Assembly: GCA_017985985.1 (NCBI GenBank) | Contig: JAGNWK010000002.1 | Span: forward strand, 19,885-83,884 | Source of the DNA: Oligoflexales bacterium | GTDB taxonomy: Bacteria; Bdellovibrionota_B; Oligoflexia; Oligoflexales; Bog-1112 | DNA: 64,000 nt | Direction of reading: 5' to 3' | Shown here: in pieces, positions 27,964 through 36,150 of the stretch | How the letters are laid out: the number at the start of each line of letters is the position of its first letter | Position numbering within the stretch: position 1 is the stretch's first letter | The notes under the pieces: generated by a model | Database searches by the model: none | What the model saw: the letters and a program-made list of their open reading frames with translations, nothing else | What the model was told of the DNA's origin: nothing | Translations under genes and position numbers: made by a program

Positions 27964-28893
27964 TTAAGCAGCTGCTAGACTTTTGAGATTAGATTGGATA
28001 AGCCAAGGGATGAGATCTTTATCTATTCTTTTAAGCAAACTATCTGTGAGCAGGCCATAAATACCCAATTGCTTTGGTATAACATGTCGATAAAACTGAA
28101 CGACACCTTTCTCCTCTATACTCCTAATCGCTAATTTTATGCAACTCTCTTTGGAAAATTCGTATTTATCCCAAACGGGTACTGCAATCAGCGAAGAGAG
28201 ACAAGCTCGAATGCCTTCATACACCTGATCTTCAAGTCTAGGCTTTATTCGCTCCCTCCTGTTCTCATCCAGATGAGAGAGAACACAACCATTGAAGGCT
28301 AGATGGCGGCCTTCATCTGAGATGATCCTCCGAATAAGCTCCCCCAAAAGAGGTTCTTTTGTTTTTAATGCCAAAGAAGAAAGTAGGGAAGTAGCAGTCC
28401 ATTCCAAGACGACTTGACTAACAAAAAGCTGTATTTCAATAGACTTTTCTTCACAGAGCTGATCGAGAATAAGAGTCAGACTGGGATCGGGAGCATAGAG
28501 AATACCTATTTTTTCTTTAAGATATTTGGAAAGAGCTAAAAAGTGGGATCGTTCATCACTCAACACAGTGGACATGAACACCACCCAGTCCATGTTCGGA
28601 CAGTTTGTCATAATATGAGAAGCAAGCTTTATGCCTTTATATTCGCCAATAAGAAGATTGCACAAATGGTAAACACCCTCCTCAAGAATAAGATGCTGTC
28701 TCTGATTTTCTGACATTTTTTTGAATTCAGGCAAATCTGAAATGAATGATACACCCCCCTGCATATTCATCATATTTTCAATATCTACAGTATTGTTCCA
28801 AGGTAAATCTTTCAAAAAATCCCACTGACCATCTACCGATTTTTTTATGAGTTTACCAATCTTTGGATCTTTTACATCGTAGTCGTTTATCAT
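27964..28893 (-). CDS. Ferritin-like diiron oxygenase/desaturase candidate
   Basis: A 309-residue all-helical soluble protein with the carboxylate ligand pattern of ferritin-like diiron enzymes: E84 (LIGEYKGIKLASH), E114-xx-H117 (LSDERSHF), E164 (VVLEWTATS) and E194-xx-H197 (ISDEGRHLAF). The two ExxH motifs preceded by D resemble soluble acyl-ACP desaturases and AurF-type N-oxygenases, but I cannot assign it to either. With an acyl carrier protein downstream it may desaturate, hydroxylate or cleave a carrier-bound acyl chain. It is the first gene of the cluster, with AGGTGG just before the ATG, and is separated from the carrier gene by 115 bases without an obvious terminator. Confidence 0.7.
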   Translation of the reverse strand: MINDYDVKDPKIGKLIKKSVDGQWDFLKDLPWNNTVDIENMMNMQGGVSFISDLPEFKKMSENQRQHLILEEGVYHLCNLLIGEYKGIKLASHIMTNCPNMDWVVFMSTVLSDERSHFLALSKYLKEKIGILYAPDPSLTLILDQLCEEKSIEIQLFVSQVVLEWTATSLLSSLALKTKEPLLGELIRRIISDEGRHLAFNGCVLSHLDENRRERIKPRLEDQVYEGIRACLSSLIAVPVWDKYEFSKESCIKLAIRSIEEKGVVQFYRHVIPKQLGIYGLLTDSLLKRIDKDLIPWLIQSNLKSLAAA

Positions 28894-29030
28894 CTTTCCA
28901 CCTGTTAAAAAGTCAACCGTTTCCTGTGCAACGGTTGAAACGAATAAAAACTTTAGAGCTAAAGCAACAACTTGATTTTCATTCTGTTTGATCCGATACT
29001 CTTACGAGCACTTTTTTGGGGAGAACACTT
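28894..29030. promoter_or_regulatory. Divergent promoter region: lipid cluster / PP2C phosphatase
   Basis: 137 bases between the divergent starts at 28893 and 29031. It must carry the promoter of the minus-strand cluster and that of the phosphatase gene. An imperfect palindrome, CAACCGTTTCCTGTGCAACGGTTG (about 28914-28937), has arms CAACCGTT and AACGGTTG and could be an operator. Promoter hexamers are not clear. Confidence 0.4.
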
Positions 29031-29771
29031 TTGCGTATCACAATGGCTGGTTCGTCTGACATAGGCAAAATTAGAAAAGAAAATCAAGATTCCTATCATC
29101 TGGATGAGTCTGTAGGCTTAGCTGTTCTTTGTGACGGGATCGGGGGTAGACAAGGTGGCAAAAGAGCCTCTCATTTAGCTTGTGAGATTGTCCATCGGGA
29201 ACTATCGAGCAAGAAAAAAGATGAACCGGAAGATTCATTTATCAGCTCATTTTTGGTGGATGCTATAACAAAAGCTAATGACATTCTCTTAAACGAAGGC
29301 CAAAAAAACCCTCATCTGGAGGGCATGGGAACGACCCTCGAATGCCTCTATTTCACAGCGGAAAATCTCTATATTGGTCACATTGGAGACAGCCGAACAT
29401 ACTTGTATCAGGATGAAAAAATAAATCAGCTCACCATAGACCACAGTGTTATAAGTTTGGTTTCTCACGGCCTTCTCACACCAGAAGCTCTTACTCCCCA
29501 CAATAGTAATTCTCTCGTGAGAGCTGTCGGGTTATCGACAGATTGTGAGGCCGATGTCTATACTCATCCCATCAAGAGCGGAGACTTATTCCTGATCGCT
29601 TCAGATGGCCTATTTAACATGGTAGGAGATGAGGAGATTGCATCTATCTTAGCACTGAATGACCAGCAACAGGCGCCTTCCCTGCAAGAGCTCGCCCAAA
29701 CCCTCGTAAAAGCTGCAAACGAGCGCGGGGGCCGAGATAATATCACCGTCATTATTTGTTTGGTTGAATAA
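29031..29771 (+). CDS. PP2C-type Ser/Thr protein phosphatase
   Basis: A 246-residue bacterial PP2C (Stp1/PrpC type), a Mg/Mn-dependent phosphatase of phospho-Ser/Thr. Metal-binding motifs: SDIGKIRKENQDS, LCDGIGG (DGxGG), IGDSRTYL, ASDGLFNMV and GRDNITVI. I propose a TTG start at 29031, because GGGGAG lies seven bases upstream and the resulting MRITMAGSSDIG is the usual family N-terminus; the first ATG is at 29043. No active Ser/Thr kinase is in the window; the only kinase-like domain, at 18418-23328, looks catalytically dead. Confidence 0.9.
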   Translation: MRITMAGSSDIGKIRKENQDSYHLDESVGLAVLCDGIGGRQGGKRASHLACEIVHRELSSKKKDEPEDSFISSFLVDAITKANDILLNEGQKNPHLEGMGTTLECLYFTAENLYIGHIGDSRTYLYQDEKINQLTIDHSVISLVSHGLLTPEALTPHNSNSLVRAVGLSTDCEADVYTHPIKSGDLFLIASDGLFNMVGDEEIASILALNDQQQAPSLQELAQTLVKAANERGGRDNITVIICLVE

Positions 29772-29793
29772 GAAATCACGAATTGATACATTT

Positions 29794-29835
29794 TAAGAAC
29801 CCTTCCCACAAATCGTTTAGTGGCATATGGGCTAG
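29794..29835. repeat. Diverged fragment of palindromic repeat family 1
   Basis: AAGAACCCTTCCCACAAATCG and the following TTTAGTGGCATATGGG resemble the left arm of the element at 54086-54211 (GAACCATCACACAAGTCG, TATAGCAAGGCATTGAGG). The match is imperfect, so this is a decayed copy. It lies directly upstream of hutU, in its likely promoter/leader. Confidence 0.4.
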
Positions 29836-29864
29836 CTCCTACCTTATTATTTGGATCAAAAAAC

Positions 29865-31511
29865 ATGGCAAAACCACCAAAAATAGTAGCTCCTAGAGGT
29901 GATAAACTCAGTTGCAAAGGTTGGGTGCAAGAAGCTGCTATGCGCATGTTGATGAACAATTTGGACCCTGAAGTTGCTGAGAATCCAGACCAACTCGTCG
30001 TGTATGGTGGAACAGGAAAAGCAGCTCGGAATTGGGAGAGCTACCATAAAATCATTGCCACCCTAAAGACGCTAGGGGATGACGAAACGCTGCTTGTGCA
30101 GTCTGGTAAACCGGTTGTAGTTTTCCCTTCACATCCTGGAGCTCCACGAGTCATTATAGCCAACTCTAATCTGGTCGGAAAATGGGCGAATTGGGATCAC
30201 TTTTACGAACTAGAGCGTAAAGGTCTCATCATGTACGGCCAGATGACTGCTGGATCTTGGATCTACATAGGAACCCAAGGAATTCTCCAAGGTACCTACG
30301 AAACTTTTGTGGCCTGTGCCGACAAATACTTCCAGGGTGATTTGTCTGGCAAATTTGTATGCTCCGCAGGCCTCGGTGGTATGGGTGGAGCACAACCACT
30401 TGCCGTCACCATCGCCGGCGGTGTGTTCTTAGGAATAGATGTGGATGAACATCGAATCCAGCGTCGGATCAAGGAAGGTTACCTTGACTGCTTAGAACCC
30501 GATTTGGATAGAGCTCTGCTTGCCGTCGAAAATGCCTGCAAGCAAAAGAAGGCGCTCAGCATTGGACTTGTTGGAAATGCCGCAGAAGTTTTACCTGAAC
30601 TCCTGCGTAGGGGATGCATCCCTCATGTCGTTACAGACCAGACCTCTGCACATGACGAGCTCAATGGCTACATCCCTGCAGGACTAAGCCTAGCAGACGC
30701 GAGCTCTTTACGCCTGCAGAACCCTGAGGAATACAAACAGAGAGCCTTACGCAGCATGGCTCAACATGTAGAAGCCATGGTTCACTTTAAAGAAAAGGGT
30801 TCCATCGTTTTCGACTATGGTAATAATATCCGAGCACAGGCTCAAAAAGCTGGTTATGCCCAGGCCTTTAGTTTCCAAGGCTTTGTCCCCGAATTTATCC
30901 GTCCTTTATTTTGCGAAGGAAAGGGCCCCTTCCGCTGGGTTGCTTTATCCGGCGATCCCCAAGACATTGACGTAATCGACCAGGCCCTGCTCAAGCTCTT
31001 CCCCGAAGATAAAAAACTAGCTCGCTGGCTTGCAGCCGCCTCCAAGCTCGTCAAGTTCCAAGGACTACCAAGCCGTATTTGCTGGCTAGGTTATGGGGAT
31101 AGGAGAAAAGCTGGGATTTTATTCAATCATCTCGTCCGTACTGGGCAAGTTAAGGCCCCTATTGTGATCGGCAGGGACCACCTCGACTGTGGATCTGTAG
31201 CTTCGCCCTACAGAGAAACCGAAGGAATGAAGGACGGTTCCGACGCTATCGCAGACTGGCCCATTCTTAACGCCCTCATCAACGCCGTGAATGGCGCTAG
31301 TTGGGTAAGCCTCCATCACGGCGGAGGCGTTGGTATGGGCTATTCCATACATGCAGGGATGGTCATCGTTGCCGACGGCACAACAGCAGCCGATGAACGA
31401 CTCTCCAGAGTGCTGACTTCTGACCCAGGTATGGGCGTTGTTCGTCATGCCGATGCGGGCTACGAAGAGGCGATTGAAGTAGCTCACCGCACTGGAATTA
31501 GGCTCTTATAG
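29865..31511 (+). CDS. hutU: Urocanate hydratase
   Basis: Converts urocanate to imidazolone propionate in histidine degradation, using tightly bound NAD+. The 548 residues include the family's N-terminal [80 protein letters not shown] and C-terminal [15 protein letters not shown]. The ATG at 29865 (MAKPPK) matches the family's start; an in-frame GTG at 29820 would add 15 residues encoded by repeat-like sequence. No hutH, hutI or hutG is adjacent, so the pathway genes are dispersed or partial. A hairpin follows the stop. Confidence 0.97.
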   Translation: MAKPPKIVAPRGDKLSCKGWVQEAAMRMLMNNLDPEVAENPDQLVVYGGTGKAARNWESYHKIIATLKTLGDDETLLVQSGKPVVVFPSHPGAPRVIIANSNLVGKWANWDHFYELERKGLIMYGQMTAGSWIYIGTQGILQGTYETFVACADKYFQGDLSGKFVCSAGLGGMGGAQPLAVTIAGGVFLGIDVDEHRIQRRIKEGYLDCLEPDLDRALLAVENACKQKKALSIGLVGNAAEVLPELLRRGCIPHVVTDQTSAHDELNGYIPAGLSLADASSLRLQNPEEYKQRALRSMAQHVEAMVHFKEKGSIVFDYGNNIRAQAQKAGYAQAFSFQGFVPEFIRPLFCEGKGPFRWVALSGDPQDIDVIDQALLKLFPEDKKLARWLAAASKLVKFQGLPSRICWLGYGDRRKAGILFNHLVRTGQVKAPIVIGRDHLDCGSVASPYRETEGMKDGSDAIADWPILNALINAVNGASWVSLHHGGGVGMGYSIHAGMVIVADGTTAADERLSRVLTSDPGMGVVRHADAGYEEAIEVAHRTGIRLL

Positions 31512-31519
31512 ACTCTTTC

Positions 31520-31556
31520 TTTTGGGGAACCTGCTACGCTGGTTCCCCAAAAAAGC
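31520..31556 (+). terminator. Intrinsic terminator of hutU
   Basis: TTGGGGAACC (31523-31532) pairs with GGTTCCCCAA (31541-31550) around a short loop, followed by AAAAAG and preceded by TCTTTC. The stem is long and perfect, nine bases after the hutU stop. The mirror-image A-run and T-run could let it act in both directions. Confidence 0.75.
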
Positions 31557-31593
31557 TTGCTAAGAATAATAAAAAGACCTAAGCATGGGGAAC

Positions 31594-31678
31594 GCGAAGA
31601 TGGTGGAACTGGTAGACACGTACGTTTCAGATGCGTATGCCGCAAGGTATGAGGGTTCGAGTCCCTTTCTTCGCACCA
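31594..31678 (+). tRNA. tRNA-Leu (anticodon CAG)
   Basis: An 85-nt class II tRNA with encoded CCA. The acceptor stem GCGAAGA (31594-31600) pairs with TCTTCGC (31668-31674), with discriminator A. The anticodon stem TACGT/GCGTA holds loop TTCAGAT with CAG at 31628-31630, reading CUG codons. It has a short variable arm (CCGCAAGG) and the T loop TTCGAGT. It sits alone between two hairpin terminators. Confidence 0.97.
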
Positions 31679-31723
31679 TTCTCTTCTAGCAAGGAGGGCA
31701 TTGACCTCTTCTCGCAAGGAGGG

Positions 31724-31758
31724 GCTTGGGGAAACTGCGCAGCTGGTTCCCCAAAAAG
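31724..31758 (+). terminator. Terminator-like hairpin after tRNA-Leu
   Basis: TTGGGGAA (31726-31733) pairs with TTCCCCAA (31747-31754), with an inner CTGCGCAGC palindrome, followed by AAAAGAA. It is close in sequence to the hairpin before the tRNA gene and shares its core with the hairpin at 6939-6969. Confidence 0.6.
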
Positions 31759-31808
31759 AACCTTGAATTAGCCAATTGCCAACAAACCAGAAATTCTGCG
31801 AGTGAAAT

Positions 31809-32093
31809 GTGTCTAAAATCGAAATTATGCAAGCTCAGGGTTTTGTTGTTCTACGCCTCAAACAAGCAGAACTCGTCATCTTGCCCCAACACGTAGATGC
31901 CCTTAAACAGATGAAGCAGAAGCCTGCATTTGCCGAATACTTCACTCAACAAGCTCTTGTAAATCGTCCAGCAAGAAAACTATTCCAATCCTGGCTCAAA
32001 AAAGAATCCGGGCTATGGAGTCAGATCTATGCCACGATTCATGACGATTCGAATATAGCAGTCCCAGCTGAAGGGGGAGAAACCGGGACTTGA
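31809..32093 (+). CDS. Small hypothetical protein
   Basis: 94 residues from a GTG at 31809; no signal peptide or membrane segment. It begins MSKIEIMQAQGFVVLRLKQ and includes a helical amphipathic centre, then an acidic Gly-rich tail. I do not recognise a family. Its coding nature is supported by tight packing: its stop overlaps the TTG start of the next gene by three bases, and both precede the 500-residue gene on the same strand. The Shine-Dalgarno is weak. Confidence 0.5.
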   Translation: MSKIEIMQAQGFVVLRLKQAELVILPQHVDALKQMKQKPAFAEYFTQQALVNRPARKLFQSWLKKESGLWSQIYATIHDDSNIAVPAEGGETGT

Positions 32094-32368
32094 TCCGTAA
32101 ATTTCTCATCATCGAAAAGAGACTGTTTCTCTCGTCTGCCAAACTGACAGAGAGTCTACCAAAAGCTATTCATATAGACCTACAGCTCTCTATAGAAGCC
32201 TACCAAAAAATCAACGAACTTGTTGAGCTCGCTGATTTTCTTCGCTCTACTCAGGCACCCACAACTGAAATCCAACAAGTCTATAAAAAAATATTTAAAA
32301 TAGCCATTGTCTATGCTCATACAGAACAAGACCGAGGCATCCTGGCAGATAGACTTGGCGTATCATAA
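32090..32368 (+). CDS. Small hypothetical protein
   Basis: 92 residues from a TTG at 32090 that overlaps the previous stop codon (TTGA). GGGAG lies about ten bases upstream. It is predicted to be mostly helical (IDLQLSIEAYQKINELVELADFL), soluble, with no cysteine-rich or catalytic motif. Not recognised. It lies 23 bases upstream of the ATP-grasp-like gene, so the three genes 31809-33894 probably form one transcript and may form one complex. Confidence 0.5.
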   Translation: MIRKFLIIEKRLFLSSAKLTESLPKAIHIDLQLSIEAYQKINELVELADFLRSTQAPTTEIQQVYKKIFKIAIVYAHTEQDRGILADRLGVS

Positions 32369-32391
32369 TCATTCATAAGGAGTGACTCAGG

Positions 32392-33894
32392 ATGGACCAG
32401 CTTGACCATCACCCTGGAGCTTATCCCTCACATTTTTCCAGTGATATTTTCAAAAGCGAAGAAGGTAAACACAAGTTAGCAGTGTTCATCCACACCTTAC
32501 GTTCCGAATACAAGCTCTCCGTTTACAGAGGGCAAGAAGGGTATAAGCCTATCCCTGCAGCCTTCACGCCTCTGACTGTTCAAGAAAAAACTTGGATGCT
32601 CATCCATAAAGACAGTCAACACATCTTATCCGCTATGCATAAGTACGCTCTGTATCTAACAAAACAAGAGCATAAAAAAATTGCTGAACTCTTATATAAC
32701 GAGCTCAGCGCCCTAGAGCAGGAGGCCGCCTACAGTAAGACTCGCTCCCGCTTAGGGGTCGCCACGGCAAGGTTAGACCTATTCTTCGAAGGTGAAGAAC
32801 TTAAAGTCATAGAAGCCAATACAAGCATACCTGCTATGCAGGCCTACAGTGATATGATCGTTCAGTCTTACCTCGCCATAGCTCCCATCTCCTCAGAATT
32901 TAACAAAACACCCCGAAATAGTCTTGAGCTCCTACAGTCCCTACTTTCTCATTATGAAAAAGCTGGAGGACAGAAGAAAAAACCAAGTGTTGCCATTGTT
33001 TCTAGAGTACAAGACTCCCAGCAAGCTGAATTAAAGTACTTGCAAAAGATCTGGCAAAGCGAAGGTCATGAATGCTTTTTACTTCATCCTGAGCAAATCA
33101 AAATCAGTGAAGACGGAAAAACTTTAGTTTTTGAGCAAAGCTCTGCAAAACTGGGCAAAAAAGAGTCCTTCTCCGATCGAAGCATAACTATAGACCTCGT
33201 CTATCGACATATTTTTGCCTCAAAACTAGATCCAAATTCAGACTTTGCAAAGGCCTGTCTTCAATCAGAAGTTTTCCATATTTTTAATCCCATCTCTGGT
33301 CACATGGAAGGAAAAGGCTTCCTTGCAGAACTCCTCCGCTCCGCATCAGACCCCCACATGGTAAACGAGATCCAGTTAAATGCAGATGAAGAAAGAGCTT
33401 TAAGTGAACGATGCATCTGGACACGCCCCCTACTGAATCGCGAAGAAAAACTTCCTGACGGCAGCTTCGTTAAAAACTTATCTGACTGGGTAAAAGCAAA
33501 TCGGGACCATCTTGTTCTCAAAAAACATATCAGTTATGGGGGACAAGATATTTTTTTAGGAAAGGAATTCCATTCACCAGCTTCACAAGAAAAAGCTGCA
33601 GCCTGGCTCGGACTCAGTGCACCCATTTCTTGGAGCCAGCTCGTCGACGCCTGCACCTCCGGTTGCTTCGGACTCTGGGTCGTACAAGTTCGACTGCAAG
33701 GAAAGCAAACCAAAGTCAGCTATATAGATCCAAAGGGAGAACCTATCTGGGATCAACCCTGCTATATTGATGCCTCTATTTTCTGTAATCATGGGGCAGA
33801 TTTTCATCTACAAGGGGGCGTTTCACGCTTTGCTCCCGGGGCTATCGTCAACATTGTCCAAGGTGGCGGGCTCCTCCCTTTTCTCGTCTCTTAG
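32392..33894 (+). CDS. Probable circularly permuted ATP-grasp protein
   Basis: A 500-residue soluble protein. Two stretches recall permuted ATP-grasp ligases such as the glutathionylspermidine-synthase-like group: ARLDLFFEGEELKVIEANTS (compare D-x-F...VVEFN) near 140, and LVLKKHISYGGQDIFLG near 380, the place of a VLKPxxGYGGxGI nucleotide lysine/glycine loop. The late HLQGGVSRFAPGAIVN fits a substrate-binding segment. If so it would form an amide or peptide-like bond with ATP. The substrate is unknown. AAGGAG precedes the ATG. It is the last gene of a three-gene unit with two small proteins. Confidence 0.5.
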   Translation: MDQLDHHPGAYPSHFSSDIFKSEEGKHKLAVFIHTLRSEYKLSVYRGQEGYKPIPAAFTPLTVQEKTWMLIHKDSQHILSAMHKYALYLTKQEHKKIAELLYNELSALEQEAAYSKTRSRLGVATARLDLFFEGEELKVIEANTSIPAMQAYSDMIVQSYLAIAPISSEFNKTPRNSLELLQSLLSHYEKAGGQKKKPSVAIVSRVQDSQQAELKYLQKIWQSEGHECFLLHPEQIKISEDGKTLVFEQSSAKLGKKESFSDRSITIDLVYRHIFASKLDPNSDFAKACLQSEVFHIFNPISGHMEGKGFLAELLRSASDPHMVNEIQLNADEERALSERCIWTRPLLNREEKLPDGSFVKNLSDWVKANRDHLVLKKHISYGGQDIFLGKEFHSPASQEKAAAWLGLSAPISWSQLVDACTSGCFGLWVVQVRLQGKQTKVSYIDPKGEPIWDQPCYIDASIFCNHGADFHLQGGVSRFAPGAIVNIVQGGGLLPFLVS

Positions 33895-34024
33895 TGCACA
33901 ATTTCATTTATTTGGCCACCTCTTCTAAAATTTAAAATTTTTATTGCATAACTTTTTTTTAAACGATATGTTGATCGAAGGTTTTAATAAAATTACTTTT
34001 TTTCAATTTTCATGGAGCTTTTTT

Positions 34025-34366
34025 GTGAAAAAATTACTTGCGGTAGCGTTCTCTGTGTCTTTTTTTTCAAGTTTAGCATTTGCTAATGGTCCTCGATTTT
34101 ATTGCCAGAGCGATGACGGTGTGAAATCCGTTCGAGTTTCCCCAGGTCCATTTGGAAAAATGCAAGCTAACGTTTATCACAATGGCAGTCTCCATGCGTC
34201 TCTAAAGTGTGAGCAAAATGCTGGTGTTTCATTGTATTCTTGTCAAGATGACAGTTTCCCTCCAAGACGCTTCTCTCTTGACCTAGACAGAAGAAACGCA
34301 AGATATGAAGGAAGTCACGAGGTTCGTGATCTTACTTGTCGATTTATTTCTGAAACTGCAGAATAA
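34025..34366 (+). CDS. Small exported protein with four cysteines
   Basis: 113 residues from a GTG at 34025 with GGAG seven bases upstream. The N-terminus MKKLLAVAFSVSFFSSLAFA is a textbook signal peptide cleaved after AFA. The mature part of about 93 residues has four cysteines (YCQSDD, LKCEQN, YSCQDD, LTCRF) that could form two disulfides, and is basic. No family recognised. The surroundings (33.9-36.1 kb) are visibly richer in A and T than neighbouring genes. Confidence 0.65.
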   Translation: MKKLLAVAFSVSFFSSLAFANGPRFYCQSDDGVKSVRVSPGPFGKMQANVYHNGSLHASLKCEQNAGVSLYSCQDDSFPPRRFSLDLDRRNARYEGSHEVRDLTCRFISETAE

Positions 34367-34399
34367 AACCATTTTTTAAATTTTTAAAAAAATCTTTTT

Positions 34400-34427
34400 C
34401 AGGAGAGGAGAGACTACCCCTCTCCTG
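34400..34427 (+). terminator. Hairpin between two exported-protein genes
   Basis: CAGGAGAGG (34400-34408) pairs with CCTCTCCTG (34419-34427). It follows the small exported protein by 33 bases, and the next gene starts at 34442. A T-rich run precedes rather than follows it, so it could be a weak terminator, an mRNA stabiliser or a translation-control hairpin for the gene downstream. Confidence 0.5.
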
Positions 34428-34441
34428 TTAGGGTAGTTTTA

Positions 34442-36058
34442 GTGGTACACCAATTCTTCCTATTTTTTACACTGATATTTTTTATCAATTTATCATCTTA
34501 CAGTTCGCAGAGCTTTGGTGGATCTTTATTTAAACAGAAAATGATAGGAATCAATGCGATTGAGAGAGAGTTCCAATTTCAATCGTATGTTTATGTCCCG
34601 ACTGATGCTGATCAATCATCAATTGATTTAGCCATAGCAAGACAAATTAAATCTGCGACAGGTGCTCTGAATATATTCAAAGTGTCTCTAAATAATTCTG
34701 ATTCTTTAATAAAGATAAAAATAAATGATTTAGAACGTGAAATTATGACCGTTTTTGATCCAAACGATCAATCTGACGGGGGACGTAAGATTCAGAAAAT
34801 ATCATATCGCTATCGTGACAACGTAGTCGCGAGTAGCGATTTAAAAGATTCTATTACGCTAGAAGTAACTCTGTTGGCGAATGACTATACTCCATATGCA
34901 GATGAGTTAATCAGAGAATGCACTGATGGTATAAGTGCAGATCTGGAAACTATTTGGTATTACTATCGACCTCAGATGTCATCATGTAAAGAAAAGATTA
35001 TTAGGGAGATAGCGGAAATTGCTAAAGCACAGCAAGATATAAAAAAAGGCACTAAGGTTGTTAGTTCCTTTGAAACAATTCGTTGGTTTATTCCGGTAAC
35101 AGTAAGTCTAGGACCAGAGCAGAGGCCTAATCACAAAGTTTATCCTGAGTATGACCGTCTCTTTGGAATTGATAATTCAAAAAGTCAACTTATTGTTTAT
35201 GCTTTTGGTGGCGTTGACCTAGACGCTTATCTTCCGGATGATAGATTTGCTCAGGAATATTTTAGCTTCTTGCGGCAAATGCTTAAAGATTCACCAAAAT
35301 TTAGGATTTCATACACTCGTCCAGACAGTGATCCCTTGGATATTAGTGTGGATGGTCAAAAAATTAAAGATCTTACCTATGCTTCTTTATTTACATGGAT
35401 TCTAGACCAAAAAGATTATCCACCAGAACTTGGAAATGACCCTGATAAAATTTTGAAACTTCGATCACAAGTGATGACCAAGTTTGCTGAACACTGGATC
35501 TATTGGGAACAATCTGCAAAAATTGGAAGTGTGAATGCGAAGGGAGAAAAACTTACAAAAGAAATGACTATTCAAATCCGCTCTTTTTTTGGGAATGACT
35601 ACCTAGGTTTAAAAGCAATGCAAGGAGCAAAGGCTCGATATGCAGAGGCATTTAGTTATGGTGATATCATTTTATATAATGGCCATGCACAGTTTGGTAA
35701 GGGAGCTATGGATCCACTTCTATATAGTTCAGAAAATTTTAATGATCGCTATCAGTTGATGTTTTTTAATAGCTGCTATTCTTTTAGCTACTATCACCAG
35801 CAATTTTTTAATTTAAAGCCTGGTGGTAAAAATAATTTAGATATGATCATTAATGGGTTGCCCTCCAAGATTAAAAAATCAGGCCAAGTGACCGCGAATC
35901 TTCTAAATGGGATTTTGAATCTAAAGGACTACGAAAGCATCCTTTTGGCTATGCATAGATCTAGCTGTTGTGAATTTGACGAATTGCGTGTTGTTGATGG
36001 TGAGTTGGACAATCTCTTTTCACCTCTTATCACCCCTTTAAATATCGCCTTAGAGTAG
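34442..36058 (+). CDS. Exported protein with caspase-like (clan CD) His/Cys dyad candidate
   Basis: 538 residues from a GTG at 34442 with AGGG eight bases upstream. The N-terminal hydrophobic segment HQFFLFFTLIFFINLSSYSS looks like a signal peptide. No database family is recognised. In the C-terminal third, DIILYNGHAQFGKG places H415 after a hydrophobic strand, and LMFFNSCYSFSYY places C445 after another, with a later MIINGLP. Strand-GH and strand-xxC at about 30 residues' spacing is the arrangement of caspase-fold peptidases (gingipains, CHAT). An Ulp-type or other fold is not excluded. The base composition is lower in GC than that of flanking genes, so recent acquisition is possible. Confidence 0.5.
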   Translation: MVHQFFLFFTLIFFINLSSYSSQSFGGSLFKQKMIGINAIEREFQFQSYVYVPTDADQSSIDLAIARQIKSATGALNIFKVSLNNSDSLIKIKINDLEREIMTVFDPNDQSDGGRKIQKISYRYRDNVVASSDLKDSITLEVTLLANDYTPYADELIRECTDGISADLETIWYYYRPQMSSCKEKIIREIAEIAKAQQDIKKGTKVVSSFETIRWFIPVTVSLGPEQRPNHKVYPEYDRLFGIDNSKSQLIVYAFGGVDLDAYLPDDRFAQEYFSFLRQMLKDSPKFRISYTRPDSDPLDISVDGQKIKDLTYASLFTWILDQKDYPPELGNDPDKILKLRSQVMTKFAEHWIYWEQSAKIGSVNAKGEKLTKEMTIQIRSFFGNDYLGLKAMQGAKARYAEAFSYGDIILYNGHAQFGKGAMDPLLYSSENFNDRYQLMFFNSCYSFSYYHQQFFNLKPGGKNNLDMIINGLPSKIKKSGQVTANLLNGILNLKDYESILLAMHRSSCCEFDELRVVDGELDNLFSPLITPLNIALE

Positions 36059-36150
36059 CTGCAAAGCCACAATTTTAAATAGCCTTACCTGTTTAGTATA
36101 AAATCGCGACAGCAAATGAAGTGCTTTCTGGGACTTCAAGAGGAAGGTAG

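Noticed and set aside
31484..31717. Minus-strand ORF reading through tRNA-Leu
   Set aside because: Its peptide (ERDSNPHTLRHTHLK...) is simply the complement of the tRNA gene and its hairpins, a common artefact.
29865..33894. A histidine-utilisation operon
   Set aside because: Only hutU is present; the following genes are separated by a terminator and a tRNA and do not resemble HutH, HutI, HutG or HutC.
33944..34024. Longer N-terminus for the small exported protein
   Set aside because: The extra 27 residues would precede a perfect signal peptide that has its own GTG and GGAG.
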